From CAYQXJ01 sp964421565 (GTDB lineage Bacteria; Planctomycetota; Brocadiia; SM23-32), in NCBI GenBank assembly GCA_964421565.1, contig CAYQXJ010000003.1, positions 62,001-126,000 of the forward strand: DNA of 64,000 bases, in the 5' to 3' direction. Made by a program: the position numbers and the translations under genes. Shown one piece after another: positions 25,772 through 34,615 of this stretch. The notes beneath the pieces were generated by a model. That model worked only from the letters and a program-made list of their open reading frames with translations, had not been told where the DNA came from and did not search any database. How positions within the stretch are numbered: the first letter of the stretch is position 1; every line of letters begins with the position of its first letter.

Positions 25772-26333
25772 GTCGCTATTGCTGGCCGGCTGTGCTGTGC
25801 TCTTAGCAGTCTTTCCGGCGCGAGCAGTTCACGCCCACAAGATGCTGGCCGCCTCACGCGTGATGGATGACGGGGAGGTGCTGCTGCAGTGCTTCTTCCC
25901 GGACGGTGCGCCGGCGCGTGGCGTGCATGTGGAGGTGCGACGCCCCGACGGCAGCCTGTTCCTGGAGGGCGAGACCAATCGGGAGGGAGAGTTGACATTC
26001 CAACCCGACGACGCACATGGTCAGTGGAGCGCCGTATTCACCGCATCAGCTGGCCATCGAACCGTTGCCGATTTCACCCTCACAGCACCGCCAGCGCAAG
26101 TGGGCGCCGAGGAGCCGACCGGCGCCAATTCCCCGACTACGGCGTCCTCAAACCGCCTGCGGCCCCGGGACGGCCAGGCTGCGGCTGGAACGGCCGAGAC
26201 GGTTGAGCTGGCCCGACGGCAACCTGTGCCCTGGACGGAAGTGCTGGCCGGCCTCGGGTTCATCTTCGGTACGGGCGCACTTCTGATGTGCCTGAAGCTG
26301 AGGGCGGAGATGCAGAGGCGGGAAGGCGAGTGA
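25764..26333 (+). CDS. nikL: NikL-type membrane-anchored nickel transport component
   Basis: A 189-residue protein: signal peptide (1-24, core LLLAGCAVLLAVFPARA) ending just before His-Ala-His-Lys, so the mature protein again starts with metal-binding histidines. A small beta domain (about 30-110, RPDGSLFLEGETNREGELTF) follows, then a Pro/Ala linker and a C-terminal membrane segment (about 155-178, VLAGLGFIFGTGALLMCL). This domain order is that of NikL in NikKLMQO systems. It overlaps nikM by 8 bases. Confidence 0.77.
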   Translation: MRRSLLLAGCAVLLAVFPARAVHAHKMLAASRVMDDGEVLLQCFFPDGAPARGVHVEVRRPDGSLFLEGETNREGELTFQPDDAHGQWSAVFTASAGHRTVADFTLTAPPAQVGAEEPTGANSPTTASSNRLRPRDGQAAAGTAETVELARRQPVPWTEVLAGLGFIFGTGALLMCLKLRAEMQRREGE

Positions 26334-26396
26334 CGTGGCCATGCGCGCGGCCCATCCTTCCGCTTTGCCTTGTCACTGCCCGCGGGGGACGTACCC

Positions 26397-27152
26397 ATGC
26401 ATCTGCCAGAGATAGACAGATACGCGCACCTGGACTCCCCAATCCACCGCTGGGACGCACGGCCGAAGTTGGCAACGCTGGCGGTGTTGCTGTTCGTCAC
26501 CGTCTTTCTGCCCAGCTACGGTAGCGCACTCATTGCGCTGGCGGTCGCTCTGGGGCTGGTGCTGCTAAGCCGCATCCCGCTGTCCTTCGTGTTCATCCAC
26601 GCCCGCTGGGTAGTGGTGTTCTGCCCCTTCCTAACATTGGTTATGGCACTAACGGGCGGCGGAGAACCGGCGGCCCGTGTCGGACCGCTAACGGTCAGCG
26701 GCGTTGGCTTGCGCCGAGCGGGGCTGATATCGGTACGCGCGCTGGCGGCCGTGCTGCTGATCTACCCCATGTTCGGCACGGCACGGTTCCACGTCTCCAT
26801 GCGGGCTCTACAGCGGCTCGGCGCCCCGCGTGTCGCCGTGCAGATCATGTCGTTTAGCTACCGCTACGTGTTCGTCCTGTTCGAAGAGCTGCGTCGGATG
26901 CTCACCGCCGCCCGGGCTCGGGGCCTGCGGCGGGCCACAGGCATACGCTCGCTACGCAACTTCGGTAGCATGGTCGGCATGCTCTTCGTGCGGAGTTTCG
27001 ACCGAACAGAACGCGTCTACCACGCCATGCTGGCGCGCGGCTACGCTGGTCGTGCAGTCGCGCTGGATGACTTCAGCTTGTGTTCTGTGGACCTGCTGAA
27101 GATGGCCGGCGTGTTGACGCTCGCGGCGGCCCTGCTGCTGTTGGGGGTGTGA
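26397..27152 (+). CDS. nikQ: ECF transporter transmembrane T-component NikQ/CbiQ
   Basis: The T component couples the ATPase to NikM. The ATG at 26397 (MHLPEIDRYAHLDSP) has GGGGGA upstream and matches family N-termini; a TTG 27 bases earlier is less likely. The 251 residues contain about five membrane segments and both Ala-Arg-Gly coupling motifs, ARARGLRRA and ARGYAGRA, which dock into the ATPase. It ends 1 base before nikO. Specificity is assigned by operon context. Confidence 0.9.
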   Translation: MHLPEIDRYAHLDSPIHRWDARPKLATLAVLLFVTVFLPSYGSALIALAVALGLVLLSRIPLSFVFIHARWVVVFCPFLTLVMALTGGGEPAARVGPLTVSGVGLRRAGLISVRALAAVLLIYPMFGTARFHVSMRALQRLGAPRVAVQIMSFSYRYVFVLFEELRRMLTAARARGLRRATGIRSLRNFGSMVGMLFVRSFDRTERVYHAMLARGYAGRAVALDDFSLCSVDLLKMAGVLTLAAALLLLGV

Positions 27153-27153
27153 G

Positions 27154-27888
27154 ATGACTGACGTGCTGCGCATAGCCGGCCTCAGCTACACCTACCCCGA
27201 CGGCACCGCTGCGCTGAGAGGCATCGACATGGCCATGTCGAACGGCGAGCGGCTTGGCCTGGTGGGACCTAACGGAGCAGGCAAGTCGAGCCTTCTGCTT
27301 CACCTGAACGGCTTGTTGCGTGGCAGCGGAGAAGTTGAGGTCTGCGGGCTATGCGTCAGGGACGGCCAGCTCGACGAACTGCGCCTGAAGGTAGGACTCG
27401 TCTTCCAGGACCCCGACGACCAGTTGTTCATGCCTACCGTATTCGACGATGTCGCATTCGGCCCGCTCAATATGGGTGTGCCGAAAAGCGAAGTGAAGAA
27501 CCGGGTCCGCGAGGCACTCGGTTGCGTCGACATGGCTCACGCGTCCGAGCGTTCGTCGCACCACTTGAGCTTCGGGGAGCGCAAGCGCGTGTGCGTCGCC
27601 ACGGTGCTCGCCATGCAGCCTGAACTACTGGTGCTTGACGAGCCAACGGCAAACCTGGATCCCCGCCATCGACGCCAGATCATCGAACTGGTGGCGGAGC
27701 TTGAGATGCCGACGATCGTAGCGAGCCATGACCTCGACGCCGTTCTCGACCTCTGCGGACGTGTGGTGCTGCTCGATGAGGGGCGTGTGGTTGCCGATGG
27801 CCCATGTGAGCAGATACTCACCGATCGTAAGCTGCTTGAGGCCCACTGCCTGGAGCTGCCGCTGTCCCGCCAGGCAACAACATCGTAA
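27154..27888 (+). CDS. nikO: ECF transporter ATPase NikO/CbiO
   Basis: The energising ATPase of the nickel ECF transporter. The 244 residues carry Walker A GPNGAGKSS, the Q-loop VFQDPDDQLFMPTV, signature LSFGERKRV (Phe where LSGGQ/E is common), Walker B LLVLDEPTANLDP and the switch His in IVASHDLD. The FQDPDDQ motif is characteristic of metal-type ECF ATPases. A single ATPase gene implies a homodimer. The gene ends 13 bases before the convergent greA-like stop. Confidence 0.93.
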   Translation: MTDVLRIAGLSYTYPDGTAALRGIDMAMSNGERLGLVGPNGAGKSSLLLHLNGLLRGSGEVEVCGLCVRDGQLDELRLKVGLVFQDPDDQLFMPTVFDDVAFGPLNMGVPKSEVKNRVREALGCVDMAHASERSSHHLSFGERKRVCVATVLAMQPELLVLDEPTANLDPRHRRQIIELVAELEMPTIVASHDLDAVLDLCGRVVLLDEGRVVADGPCEQILTDRKLLEAHCLELPLSRQATTS

Positions 27889-27894
27889 ACTGGC

Positions 27895-27911
27895 GGCCGT
27901 ATCAAACGGCC
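27895..27911. terminator. Hairpin between convergent nikO and greA-like genes
   Basis: A perfect 6-bp stem GGCCGT / ACGGCC with loop ATCAA. The greA-like stop codon sits in the loop. No T-tract follows on either strand, so terminator function is only suggested by position. Confidence 0.4.
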
Positions 27912-30061
27912 GGCTCGATCGCCAGGATCTTCCAGCGGCGCTCCTGTGAACCGCCTTTGTACGTGACAACGTCGCCGACCTCACGTCCCATGAACACCTC
28001 GCCGAGAGGGGCGTTGTAGGCCAGGATGTCCTCGGCGGGCCTGGCGTCCCAGGGGCCGAGGAACGCGATCGACCGTTCTTCGCCGCTTTCCACGTTGCGC
28101 ACGCGAACCCGGCTTCCCACCGTAACGTGGTCGGCGGACGCCAGCTCTCGGGTGATAACGCGGGCCTCGGCCAGCTCCTCCTGCATGCGCCCTGCCCTCT
28201 CAGCCAGCCGGGCCCTTTCCTCCACGGCAGCGCTGTATTCGGCGTTCTCGCTCAAATCGCCGAACTGCGCCGCCTGACCAATCTCTCGGATGACCTCCGG
28301 TATACGCTCGTGGACGATGTACTCGAGTTCCTGCCGCCTCTTCTCCATCCCGGTTTCCGTCGTGTAGATGACCGGCTCCTTCCAAGGCGGCACGTGCTTG
28401 ACGAAAAGAGAGGGATCCACTTCCTGCAAGATGCTCAGCAGGTGCTGCCGCTGGTGATCGGTGAGCGCAGGATGGTACTCCGCCAGCCCTTTGACGGTCG
28501 CGATCTTCTGCGGCCGAGCACGAGCCAGGGCATCTGCCAGAGGACGTCCGTCGCGCAGGAACAGGGCCGAGCGCAGTTCGTGCACGCGCGCTTTGCGTTC
28601 GTCCTCGTCCATCTGCTGCGATCTGACAACTGTGGACGCCTCCACCAGCAGCCGTATCGCCAGCTCCACAACCTCCACCTGCACGGGCAGGTTGCTCTGC
28701 GCGCCGGTGGCCTCCCGCCAGAGCCACGACAACGCGCCCGGAGACGGGTCCGGCCGAGTCATCAAGTCGCGGCACGCGCGCTGCAGTTCGCGCTCATGCC
28801 CTGCCGCCAGCCGTCTGGCCGCCAGCGCAGCCACATCGCGCTGCGCCACCGGGAGCACCGCCGCGTAGAACTGCGGCCACTCGTCCGCTGCCCTGTGCCG
28901 CACGTAGTCGAGCACGCAGACCAGCACCTCACTGTCCTTTACCTCGGCGACCAATTCCTCGGGCCCCCGAAGCACGCGACGAAGGCGTGCTTCGTCGGGT
29001 TCAGGGCAGTCAAGTTCTCCGCAGGCCCGCCCGAGAGCATGGATGACGGCGTCGCCGCAGACGGCCACCGTCCCGCCGGCCTGCCCGGTTGCTTCCACGA
29101 CAAGGTCGACGACTTCCTGAAGCTCCTGAGGTTCGGGGCGACCGTGCTGACGGGCCTCCTGCAACAGGTGCAGTGCCATGCTCCACTGTTCGGAGGGGTC
29201 CGTGAGGCGGCGGAAGCGACGCAACAACCGCTCCCCGTGCGAAAGCGGTTCGCTGCGCAGAAAGACCGAAGGGGATTTGCCCTCCGTAACGCCGATCAGC
29301 GAAGAGCGCTTGAGGGCCTCCCGAGCCTTTGACCACCAGCGCGACCATGAGCCGACTACCGGCTGCAGGTAGATGCGCAGCCGGCGGGCTTCCATCCGAC
29401 GGTCCAGCGAGCCGAGTACGATCTGCATCAGCTCCTCCGGGTCGTCCTCCGCCAACTTTTGCAGGCGCTCTTTTTCGAAAACGGCCAGCGCTCGGAAGTC
29501 GTCCGGATCGATCGGCTCAAGCCGTCCGACAAACGCCAGACCGTACGACCCTTCGGACTCGCCGAAGTCAACGATCAAGCCGCCCTGCTCCGAATCGAAC
29601 GCATGCACACGCCCGACAGCCCCCTTGCGCGGATCAAGCACATAGGCGCCCGGGTGCAGGGAGAGCGCGTTCTCGAGCGCGTGCAGCGATTCGTCGGTCG
29701 GCATCGTCGGGGCACGCAGAGTCAGGTCCACCAGGGCCTCGATGTCCTCCCTGTCGTCGCGAACCTGCACGTACAGGTCGGCGAGCAGTCCACGCACCAG
29801 GTTGCTCTCAGGGAGCGCCCGGCCTGCTCGCTCCGCCACCGCCAGCGCTTTCTCGTTCTCAGCACGCTCTGTCAACGCGTCGATAAGGTACCAGGCAAGC
29901 GTCTCCGCTACATCCTCGTGCCCTCGCTCGGCGAGCAGCGCCGGCACGGCCATCATCTGCTCCGCGTCGGCCTCAACATCGGTCACGGCCTCCATCCAAG
30001 CGCCCTCAAGGTCGCGGAGTTTGGCCTTCTTCGCCAGCTTCAGCAGTTCTTCCGTCGCCAT
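27902..30061 (-). CDS. greA: Long GreA/GreB-type transcript cleavage factor with N-terminal helical extension
   Basis: GreA rescues stalled RNA polymerase by stimulating transcript cleavage. The last 160 residues are a full GreA: coiled-coil with the FGDLSENAEYSAAVEERARL hallmark, whose acidic tip acts in the polymerase channel, then the FKBP-like domain (VTVGSRVRVRNVES, ILAYNAPLGEVFMGREVGD). I chose the ATG at 30061 (MATEELLKLAKKAK); the longer reading would run through the divergent promoter region and into the GH130 gene. This gives 719 residues. The 560-residue N-terminal part is helical, TPR-like, and includes a domain near 170-230 with DPRKGAVGRVHAFD. I know a similar long form (about 715 aa) from Chlamydia. 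Confidence 0.85.
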   Translation of the reverse strand: MATEELLKLAKKAKLRDLEGAWMEAVTDVEADAEQMMAVPALLAERGHEDVAETLAWYLIDALTERAENEKALAVAERAGRALPESNLVRGLLADLYVQVRDDREDIEALVDLTLRAPTMPTDESLHALENALSLHPGAYVLDPRKGAVGRVHAFDSEQGGLIVDFGESEGSYGLAFVGRLEPIDPDDFRALAVFEKERLQKLAEDDPEELMQIVLGSLDRRMEARRLRIYLQPVVGSWSRWWSKAREALKRSSLIGVTEGKSPSVFLRSEPLSHGERLLRRFRRLTDPSEQWSMALHLLQEARQHGRPEPQELQEVVDLVVEATGQAGGTVAVCGDAVIHALGRACGELDCPEPDEARLRRVLRGPEELVAEVKDSEVLVCVLDYVRHRAADEWPQFYAAVLPVAQRDVAALAARRLAAGHERELQRACRDLMTRPDPSPGALSWLWREATGAQSNLPVQVEVVELAIRLLVEASTVVRSQQMDEDERKARVHELRSALFLRDGRPLADALARARPQKIATVKGLAEYHPALTDHQRQHLLSILQEVDPSLFVKHVPPWKEPVIYTTETGMEKRRQELEYIVHERIPEVIREIGQAAQFGDLSENAEYSAAVEERARLAERAGRMQEELAEARVITRELASADHVTVGSRVRVRNVESGEERSIAFLGPWDARPAEDILAYNAPLGEVFMGREVGDVVTYKGGSQERRWKILAIEPAV

Positions 30062-30121
30062 GCGGCGGCTCTCGTTTGCTTGTGGGGTTGATGCGCGCCT
30101 CGGCGTGACGCGCCTTCTGGC

Positions 30122-30150
30122 ACTATACCGCTTGCAGGCTCTCTTCACAA
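30122..30150 (-). promoter_or_regulatory. Promoter of the long greA gene
   Basis: On the minus strand: TTGTGA, exactly 17 bases, TATAGT; 4 of 6 and 5 of 6 matches to the housekeeping consensus. The start would be near 30115, giving a leader of about 55 bases before the ATG at 30061. This also supports the choice of that start. Confidence 0.68.
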
Positions 30151-30207
30151 CAACGCGGGCGTTGCGCTTGATTGCAGCCCACGTCTGATGGTAATCGTGA
30201 AACGACC

Positions 30208-31155
30208 ATGGGCAAGAACGTAAAACTCCAGAGGAACGCCGTCGAACGCTACGAGGGCAATCCGATCCTGACCCTCGCCGATCTGCCCTTCCGCGCGAGC
30301 GATGTCCACAATGCTGGCGCCGTTCGTCACGCGGGGCAGTACATCCTGCTGGTGACCGTGGAGAGCCTGCAGGGCTCCTGCTCGATCTATACTGCCCGCA
30401 GCGACGACGGGCGGCATTTCTGTGTCGAAGAGGACCCAATCCTCGCCCCTTCGCTGGAGGGCCCCTTCGCCCCCTACGAGACCGAAGGGGTGCGCGATGC
30501 GCGCATAACGCTTTTCGATGGCGTCTATTACGTCTTTTATCTGGCCCATAGCCAGTACGGATTCCGGCTTGCTCTGGCGCGGACGGAGGACTTCGAGACA
30601 ATAGATCGCGTTGCGCTCGTCAGCGAGCCGGACACCAAGAGCGCAGGGCTCTTCCCCCGCAGAATCGCCGGGCGTTACGCCCGGCTCGAACGCCCCAACG
30701 AAGGCGGCAACATCTGGATCAGCTACAGCGATGACCTGACATACTGGGGCGACTGGGACTGCGTGCTGACGCCTCGGGCCGGCTACTGGGACTGTGACCG
30801 CATCGGCGTCGCCGTGCCACCGATCTGGACCCATTGCGGATGGATGGTTTTCTACTACGGCGTGAAAAACACTCCGTCGGGACCGATCTTCCGTCTGGGG
30901 GTGGCCTTCCTCGACCACGAAGACCCCACGCGCGTCGTCGGCCGGTCGAACATACCCCTGCTGGCTCCGACCGAACACTATGAGCGCATCGGCGACGTAA
31001 GCAACCTGGTCTTCTCCTGTGGCGCGCTGATGGACCACGAGGAACGCAAAGTAGAGATATACTACGGCGCCAGCGACAGTTGCATCTGCCTCGGCACAGT
31101 CGGGTTCGAGGCACTGGAGAGCACCTGCATGGGCGAACCTCAGGAGGGCGTCTGA
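30208..31155 (+). CDS. GH130-family glycosidase/phosphorylase, variant copy
   Basis: GH130 enzymes are five-bladed propeller proteins that phosphorolyse or hydrolyse beta-mannosides. The 315-residue protein starts at the ATG at 30208 and has ERYEGNPILT at its N-terminus, LFPRRIAGRYARLERP in the middle and VEIYYGASDSCICLG near the end, all family signatures. The segment normally reading G-x-E-D-P-R-I is here GVRDARI: the Asp assigned as general acid is kept, its neighbours Glu and Pro are changed. It ends 2 bases before a second, more canonical copy, so the two are co-expressed. Confidence 0.87.
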   Translation: MGKNVKLQRNAVERYEGNPILTLADLPFRASDVHNAGAVRHAGQYILLVTVESLQGSCSIYTARSDDGRHFCVEEDPILAPSLEGPFAPYETEGVRDARITLFDGVYYVFYLAHSQYGFRLALARTEDFETIDRVALVSEPDTKSAGLFPRRIAGRYARLERPNEGGNIWISYSDDLTYWGDWDCVLTPRAGYWDCDRIGVAVPPIWTHCGWMVFYYGVKNTPSGPIFRLGVAFLDHEDPTRVVGRSNIPLLAPTEHYERIGDVSNLVFSCGALMDHEERKVEIYYGASDSCICLGTVGFEALESTCMGEPQEGV

Positions 31156-31157
31156 AC

Positions 31158-32087
31158 ATGGTCACCTTGCAGGAGCAAGACCTGCTGGAACGCTACGAGG
31201 GCAATCCAGTCATCACGGCGGCCGATATCCCGTTCACGTGTAACACGGTCTTCAACGGCGGCGTGCTAAAGCTGAACGAAATCTACACGATACTGCTCCG
31301 CGTGGAAGGGCAGCACGGTTACTCGGTGTTCGCCCTCGGTCGGAGCCGGGACGGATACCAGTTTGAGATAGAGCGCCTGCCCGTCATGATCCCCGCCGGT
31401 GAAGGCCCGATGAGCAGGTACGAGGTGGCCGGCGTCGAGGACCCGCGCATAACTTTGCTCGAGGGCGATATCTACGTGGTCTACACTGCCTTCAGCGGTT
31501 ACGGCCCGGTGATGGCATTGGCGCGCACGGAGAACTTCTCGACCTTTGAGCGACTCGGCATCATCAGCGAACCCGGCAACAAGGACGGCATGCTATTCCC
31601 CCGCAGGGTCGCCGGGCGGTATGTGCGCTTCGACCGCCCAATCGGCAACGGCGTCGGAAGGATCTGGGTTTCTTTCTCCGAAGACCTCGAGCACTGGGGC
31701 GATTCGCGGGCCGTAATCTCGCCACGACCAGGCTACTGGGACTCCTACCGCATCGGCGCCTCCTGCGTGCCTATCGAGACGGAAACCGCCTGGTTGGAGA
31801 TATACCATGGCGTGAAGATGACATCCAGCGGCCCCATCTACCGGGCAGGGGTCGTGCTGCTCGACCTGGAAGACCCCTCCGTTGTGGTCGCGCGCAGCGA
31901 GGTGCCCGTCCTGGCGCCTCGCACGGACTACGAGCGGATCGGCGACATCAACAACGTCGTCTTCCCCTCGGCGGCAGTTTTGGAAGACGACGGCGAGGTC
32001 AAGGTCTACTATGGGGCAGCCGACACCTCCATCTGCGTGGCGACCGCCACCCTCCAGGAACTCATGGACGTCGCCACCCAGAAGTAG
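31158..32087 (+). CDS. GH130-family glycosidase/phosphorylase, canonical copy
   Basis: A 309-residue GH130 protein with AGGAGGG upstream of the ATG at 31158. It has ERYEGNPVIT, the canonical active-site stretch GVEDPRITLLEG, FPRRVAGRYVRFDRP, IYHGVKMTSSGPIYRAG and VKVYYGAADTSICVA. It resembles its upstream neighbour throughout and clearly arose by tandem duplication. Whether it is a mannoside phosphorylase or hydrolase cannot be told by eye; the subfamily depends on phosphate-binding residues I cannot place safely. Confidence 0.9.
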   Translation: MVTLQEQDLLERYEGNPVITAADIPFTCNTVFNGGVLKLNEIYTILLRVEGQHGYSVFALGRSRDGYQFEIERLPVMIPAGEGPMSRYEVAGVEDPRITLLEGDIYVVYTAFSGYGPVMALARTENFSTFERLGIISEPGNKDGMLFPRRVAGRYVRFDRPIGNGVGRIWVSFSEDLEHWGDSRAVISPRPGYWDSYRIGASCVPIETETAWLEIYHGVKMTSSGPIYRAGVVLLDLEDPSVVVARSEVPVLAPRTDYERIGDINNVVFPSAAVLEDDGEVKVYYGAADTSICVATATLQELMDVATQK

Positions 32088-32096
32088 CAGCAGCGT

Positions 32097-33215
32097 TCAG
32101 GCCGCGTAACCCAACGCGTCAATGATCTGGCCGCCGTTGGGCAGTTCATCGGCCGCCCACCCGAACTCGGACTGGAAGCGCTGAAGCACCTGCTCGTTTA
32201 TGCGCCACCCCATGGTGTCTCGGCGCAGGCGCGTAGCCGCCACGTAGTCCACAACGGGATTGAACGTGCCCATCAACAAGGCGTTCGGCTGGGCGCTTGG
32301 CAGGCCACCAGGCCCACCCTCGCTCGCCCACAGAGCGTCGATGATGACAAGCTGCTGGCGAGGGAAGAGGACTTCGCCTGTCGCGGGGTCCATCTCGCCC
32401 AGTATCTGGGGCGTCTTGTTAATGCCGATCAGGTAGTCAGCTCCGCCGCCCTCCTGGTGGCTAAGCCTCGGGTTAAAGGTCCCGAAGTGGTGTTTCATGG
32501 CCATGGTGAAGCCACCGAACTGCGCGTTGTGGCCCTTACAAAGGGCGATGTTCACCAGGATGTCCACATCGCCTGCAACAACATGGTCGAGGCAGACCGA
32601 AGTGCGAGAGCCGTCGAAGTACGGCTCAGGAACGGTTACCTCGGCATTGTACCCGCCCCACTTGCTCTCCATATGGACGCCCTCCGGCAGGCCCTTCCAC
32701 GGGTTGCCGGGCATGCTGCCACCGTGGCAGGCGTCGTAGATGTGAATGTTCTGCGTTTTCACGCCGACCTGGTCAGTCAACACGCGGCACACCTTGCCCA
32801 TCACGGCACTCCGCGTACGCTGCTGAGCGATCTGGTTCGTCTTGATCGCCACGGTCACGTCGCTCCAGCTCTTGCCCGCCGGTTTCACGAAGATGCCCTT
32901 CCACGCGCTCGCAGCGTCGCGCTGCTCGGCAAGGGCCATGGCCATCCGGTCCACGTTATCCGATACCACATCCGAGGCGACCATCGGATCACGGACGGCC
33001 CACCCCGTGTTGACGCTTTGCCCATCGACCATCTTGGGGTCGCGCACACCCACGACTCGCAGCCGGTCGATGTTCGGATGCAGCCGCGTGCCCGGCTCAT
33101 ACGCTTCCACGTGACGCGGAACGAAGATGTGAGGGACGGCGCTGGCGGCGAGCGCCCCTGCAGCGGCCGTCTTCAGGAAACCCCTGCGCGAGATCCTCTT
33201 GCGGCTGTTAGCCAT
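32097..33215 (-). CDS. Tat-exported DUF362 protein
   Basis: A 372-residue protein with a clear twin-arginine signal (SRRGFLKTAAAGALAASAVP, residues 9-28). The mature part matches DUF362: VTVAIKTNQIAQQRTRSAV, VNIALCKGHNAQFGGFTMAMKHHFG, and LVIIDALWASEGGPGG near the C-terminus. Tat export suggests it folds in the cytoplasm, possibly with a cofactor. DUF362 proteins are common in anaerobes and PVC bacteria; some have iron-sulfur domains, but there is no ferredoxin cysteine set here. It converges on the GH130 pair with 10 bases between stops. The function is unknown. Confidence 0.85.
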   Translation of the reverse strand: MANSRKRISRRGFLKTAAAGALAASAVPHIFVPRHVEAYEPGTRLHPNIDRLRVVGVRDPKMVDGQSVNTGWAVRDPMVASDVVSDNVDRMAMALAEQRDAASAWKGIFVKPAGKSWSDVTVAIKTNQIAQQRTRSAVMGKVCRVLTDQVGVKTQNIHIYDACHGGSMPGNPWKGLPEGVHMESKWGGYNAEVTVPEPYFDGSRTSVCLDHVVAGDVDILVNIALCKGHNAQFGGFTMAMKHHFGTFNPRLSHQEGGGADYLIGINKTPQILGEMDPATGEVLFPRQQLVIIDALWASEGGPGGLPSAQPNALLMGTFNPVVDYVAATRLRRDTMGWRINEQVLQRFQSEFGWAADELPNGGQIIDALGYAA

Positions 33216-33338
33216 GGCCTTCTACCCCCGGCATGAGCGTTACCAGCACGGCCGGCTGTTGCCGATCCGTATTCCTCAATCTAACCGCTCGCCCCCATGC
33301 GCGGCAAATGCCGGGCATCATCGCGGGACGACATGCTG

Positions 33339-33367
33339 TTGCATGTGGCCCGCCGCTCCCTTAGAGT
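33339..33367 (+). promoter_or_regulatory. Promoter candidate of the repair/carbon operon
   Basis: TTGCAT (33339-33344), 17 bases, TAGAGT (33362-33367). It lies about 95 bases before the remnant gene that opens the rightward operon and is the only good housekeeping match in that gap. Confidence 0.5.
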
Positions 33368-33459
33368 ACATCACCGGCCCGCACCGCACGGGGGAAGAAG
33401 CGCCGGCGTGGCTGAGGCACACGCCGACGTGCACGGACGGCGCCGAGAAAGGGGTAGCC

Positions 33460-33941
33460 ATGCCCGGGGCGACGAATGAAGAGATCGCCGACATCCTGCT
33501 GTACGTCGCCGACATGCTGGAGACTAAGGACGAGAATCCCTTCCGGGTACGCAGTCACCGTCGCGCCGCCACCACCCTTCGCCAACTGAACCGCCCGTCG
33601 GGCTCCTGCTCGATCTGGACGAGCAGTACCGCACCAGCGCCGAAGCCGGCGAGCTTCGTACCATCGCCCCGAAGCGGTTCAACCCCGAACAGGAGGCGTG
33701 GCTGCCCGTTTAAAGGACGAAGCGCGAGGGCTGGGACTTCACCGTTCTGTTCTCAAATACCGCACGGGCCCATGAGCTCGGCCGAACCCATGACTGGGGC
33801 GTCATCTACTACGAGAAGGCCGACGCCAAAGACCAGTGCACAGTTGTGACCGCGGGTTCCGGCCCGCTCGAAGGCAAGCGGGTAGTGCGAGGGCGGGAAG
33901 CCGAGTGTCAAGACTACTACCAGGAAGAAGGTGACATCTGA
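33460..33941 (+). pseudogene. Remnant of a helix-hairpin-helix (PolX-like N-domain) protein
   Basis: The ATG at 33460 opens EEIADILLYVADMLETKDEN, clearly related to the N-terminus of the PolX gene at 38114 (IFDEIADLLELQEANQFRIR). After about 45 residues homology jumps into another frame (from about 33597: LLLDLDEQYRTSAEAGELRT, then IAPKRFNPEQEAWLPV), hits a TAA at 33711, and continues in the same frame (TKREGWDFTVLFSNTARAHE, VVRGREAECQDYYQE) to a TGA at 33939. From memory, intact relatives are 220-250 aa with helix-hairpin-helix repeats between the two conserved parts; those are deleted here. So: internal deletion, frameshift and one nonsense codon. The last part overlaps the next start by one base. 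Confidence 0.72.
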
Positions 33942-34615
33942 TGGCCCGCTTCAAGGACCGCAGGGACGCAGGACGCCACCTGGCAGAGAAACTGTCGAGC
34001 TACGCCGGTCGCGACGACGTGGTTGTTCTCGCTCTGCCGAGGGGTGGCGTTCCAGTCGGTTTCGAAGTGGCCCGGCAGCTCGGTGCCCCGCTCCATGTCT
34101 TCCTGGTGCGCAAGCTCGGCGCCCCCGGGAATCCCGAACTCGCAATGGGCGCCATTGCCACCGGGGATATGCGCGTAATGAACCAGGACGTGGTAAGTGC
34201 GCTCAGGATCTCCCAAGATCAGATCGAGCAAGTGACCGAGCGTGAGCGCAAGGAGCTGAAGCGCCGAGAGGAGGCGTACCGCGGCGACCGGCCTGCACCT
34301 GAAATCGAAGGTAAGGTGGTTATTCTGGTCGACGACGGGTTGGCCACCGGAGCCACCATGCGCGCCGCCGTTCAAGCCGTACGCACCAGGAACCCCGGGC
34401 GCGTTATCGTTGCAGTCGGCACTGCGCCACCCGAGACGGCCGACGACTTTCGCGCAGAGTTCGATGAGCTGGTGTGCATCATGACACCGCGGCCTTTCTT
34501 CGGTGTCGGCGGCAGTTACCAGGACTTCTCCCAGACGGGTGACGAAGAGGTGCGCGAGCTGCTGGAGCGAGCGCGACAGTGGAGTCAAGAACCACAAGAG
34601 GGCAACGATGAATGA
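33941..34615 (+). CDS. Phosphoribosyltransferase-family protein
   Basis: A 224-residue type I phosphoribosyltransferase. The PRPP-binding motif VVILVDDGLATGATM lies near residues 126-140 and the N-terminal half has RDAGRHLAEKL and VLALPRGGVPVGFEVA. Members of this subgroup are not classical nucleotide-salvage enzymes; they often stand beside dienelactone hydrolases and stress genes, as here (an alpha/beta hydrolase follows PEP synthase). The ATG overlaps the stop of the remnant gene by one base, and the stop overlaps ppsA by 8 bases, so expression is tightly coupled. Substrate unknown. Confidence 0.88.
   Translation: MARFKDRRDAGRHLAEKLSSYAGRDDVVVLALPRGGVPVGFEVARQLGAPLHVFLVRKLGAPGNPELAMGAIATGDMRVMNQDVVSALRISQDQIEQVTERERKELKRREEAYRGDRPAPEIEGKVVILVDDGLATGATMRAAVQAVRTRNPGRVIVAVGTAPPETADDFRAEFDELVCIMTPRPFFGVGGSYQDFSQTGDEEVRELLERARQWSQEPQEGNDE

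Noticed and set aside
30118..30140. Sigma-54 promoter before the GH130 pair
   Set aside because: TGGCAC and TTGC are both present, but 13 rather than 10 bases separate GG and GC, and the segment coincides with the greA promoter on the other strand.
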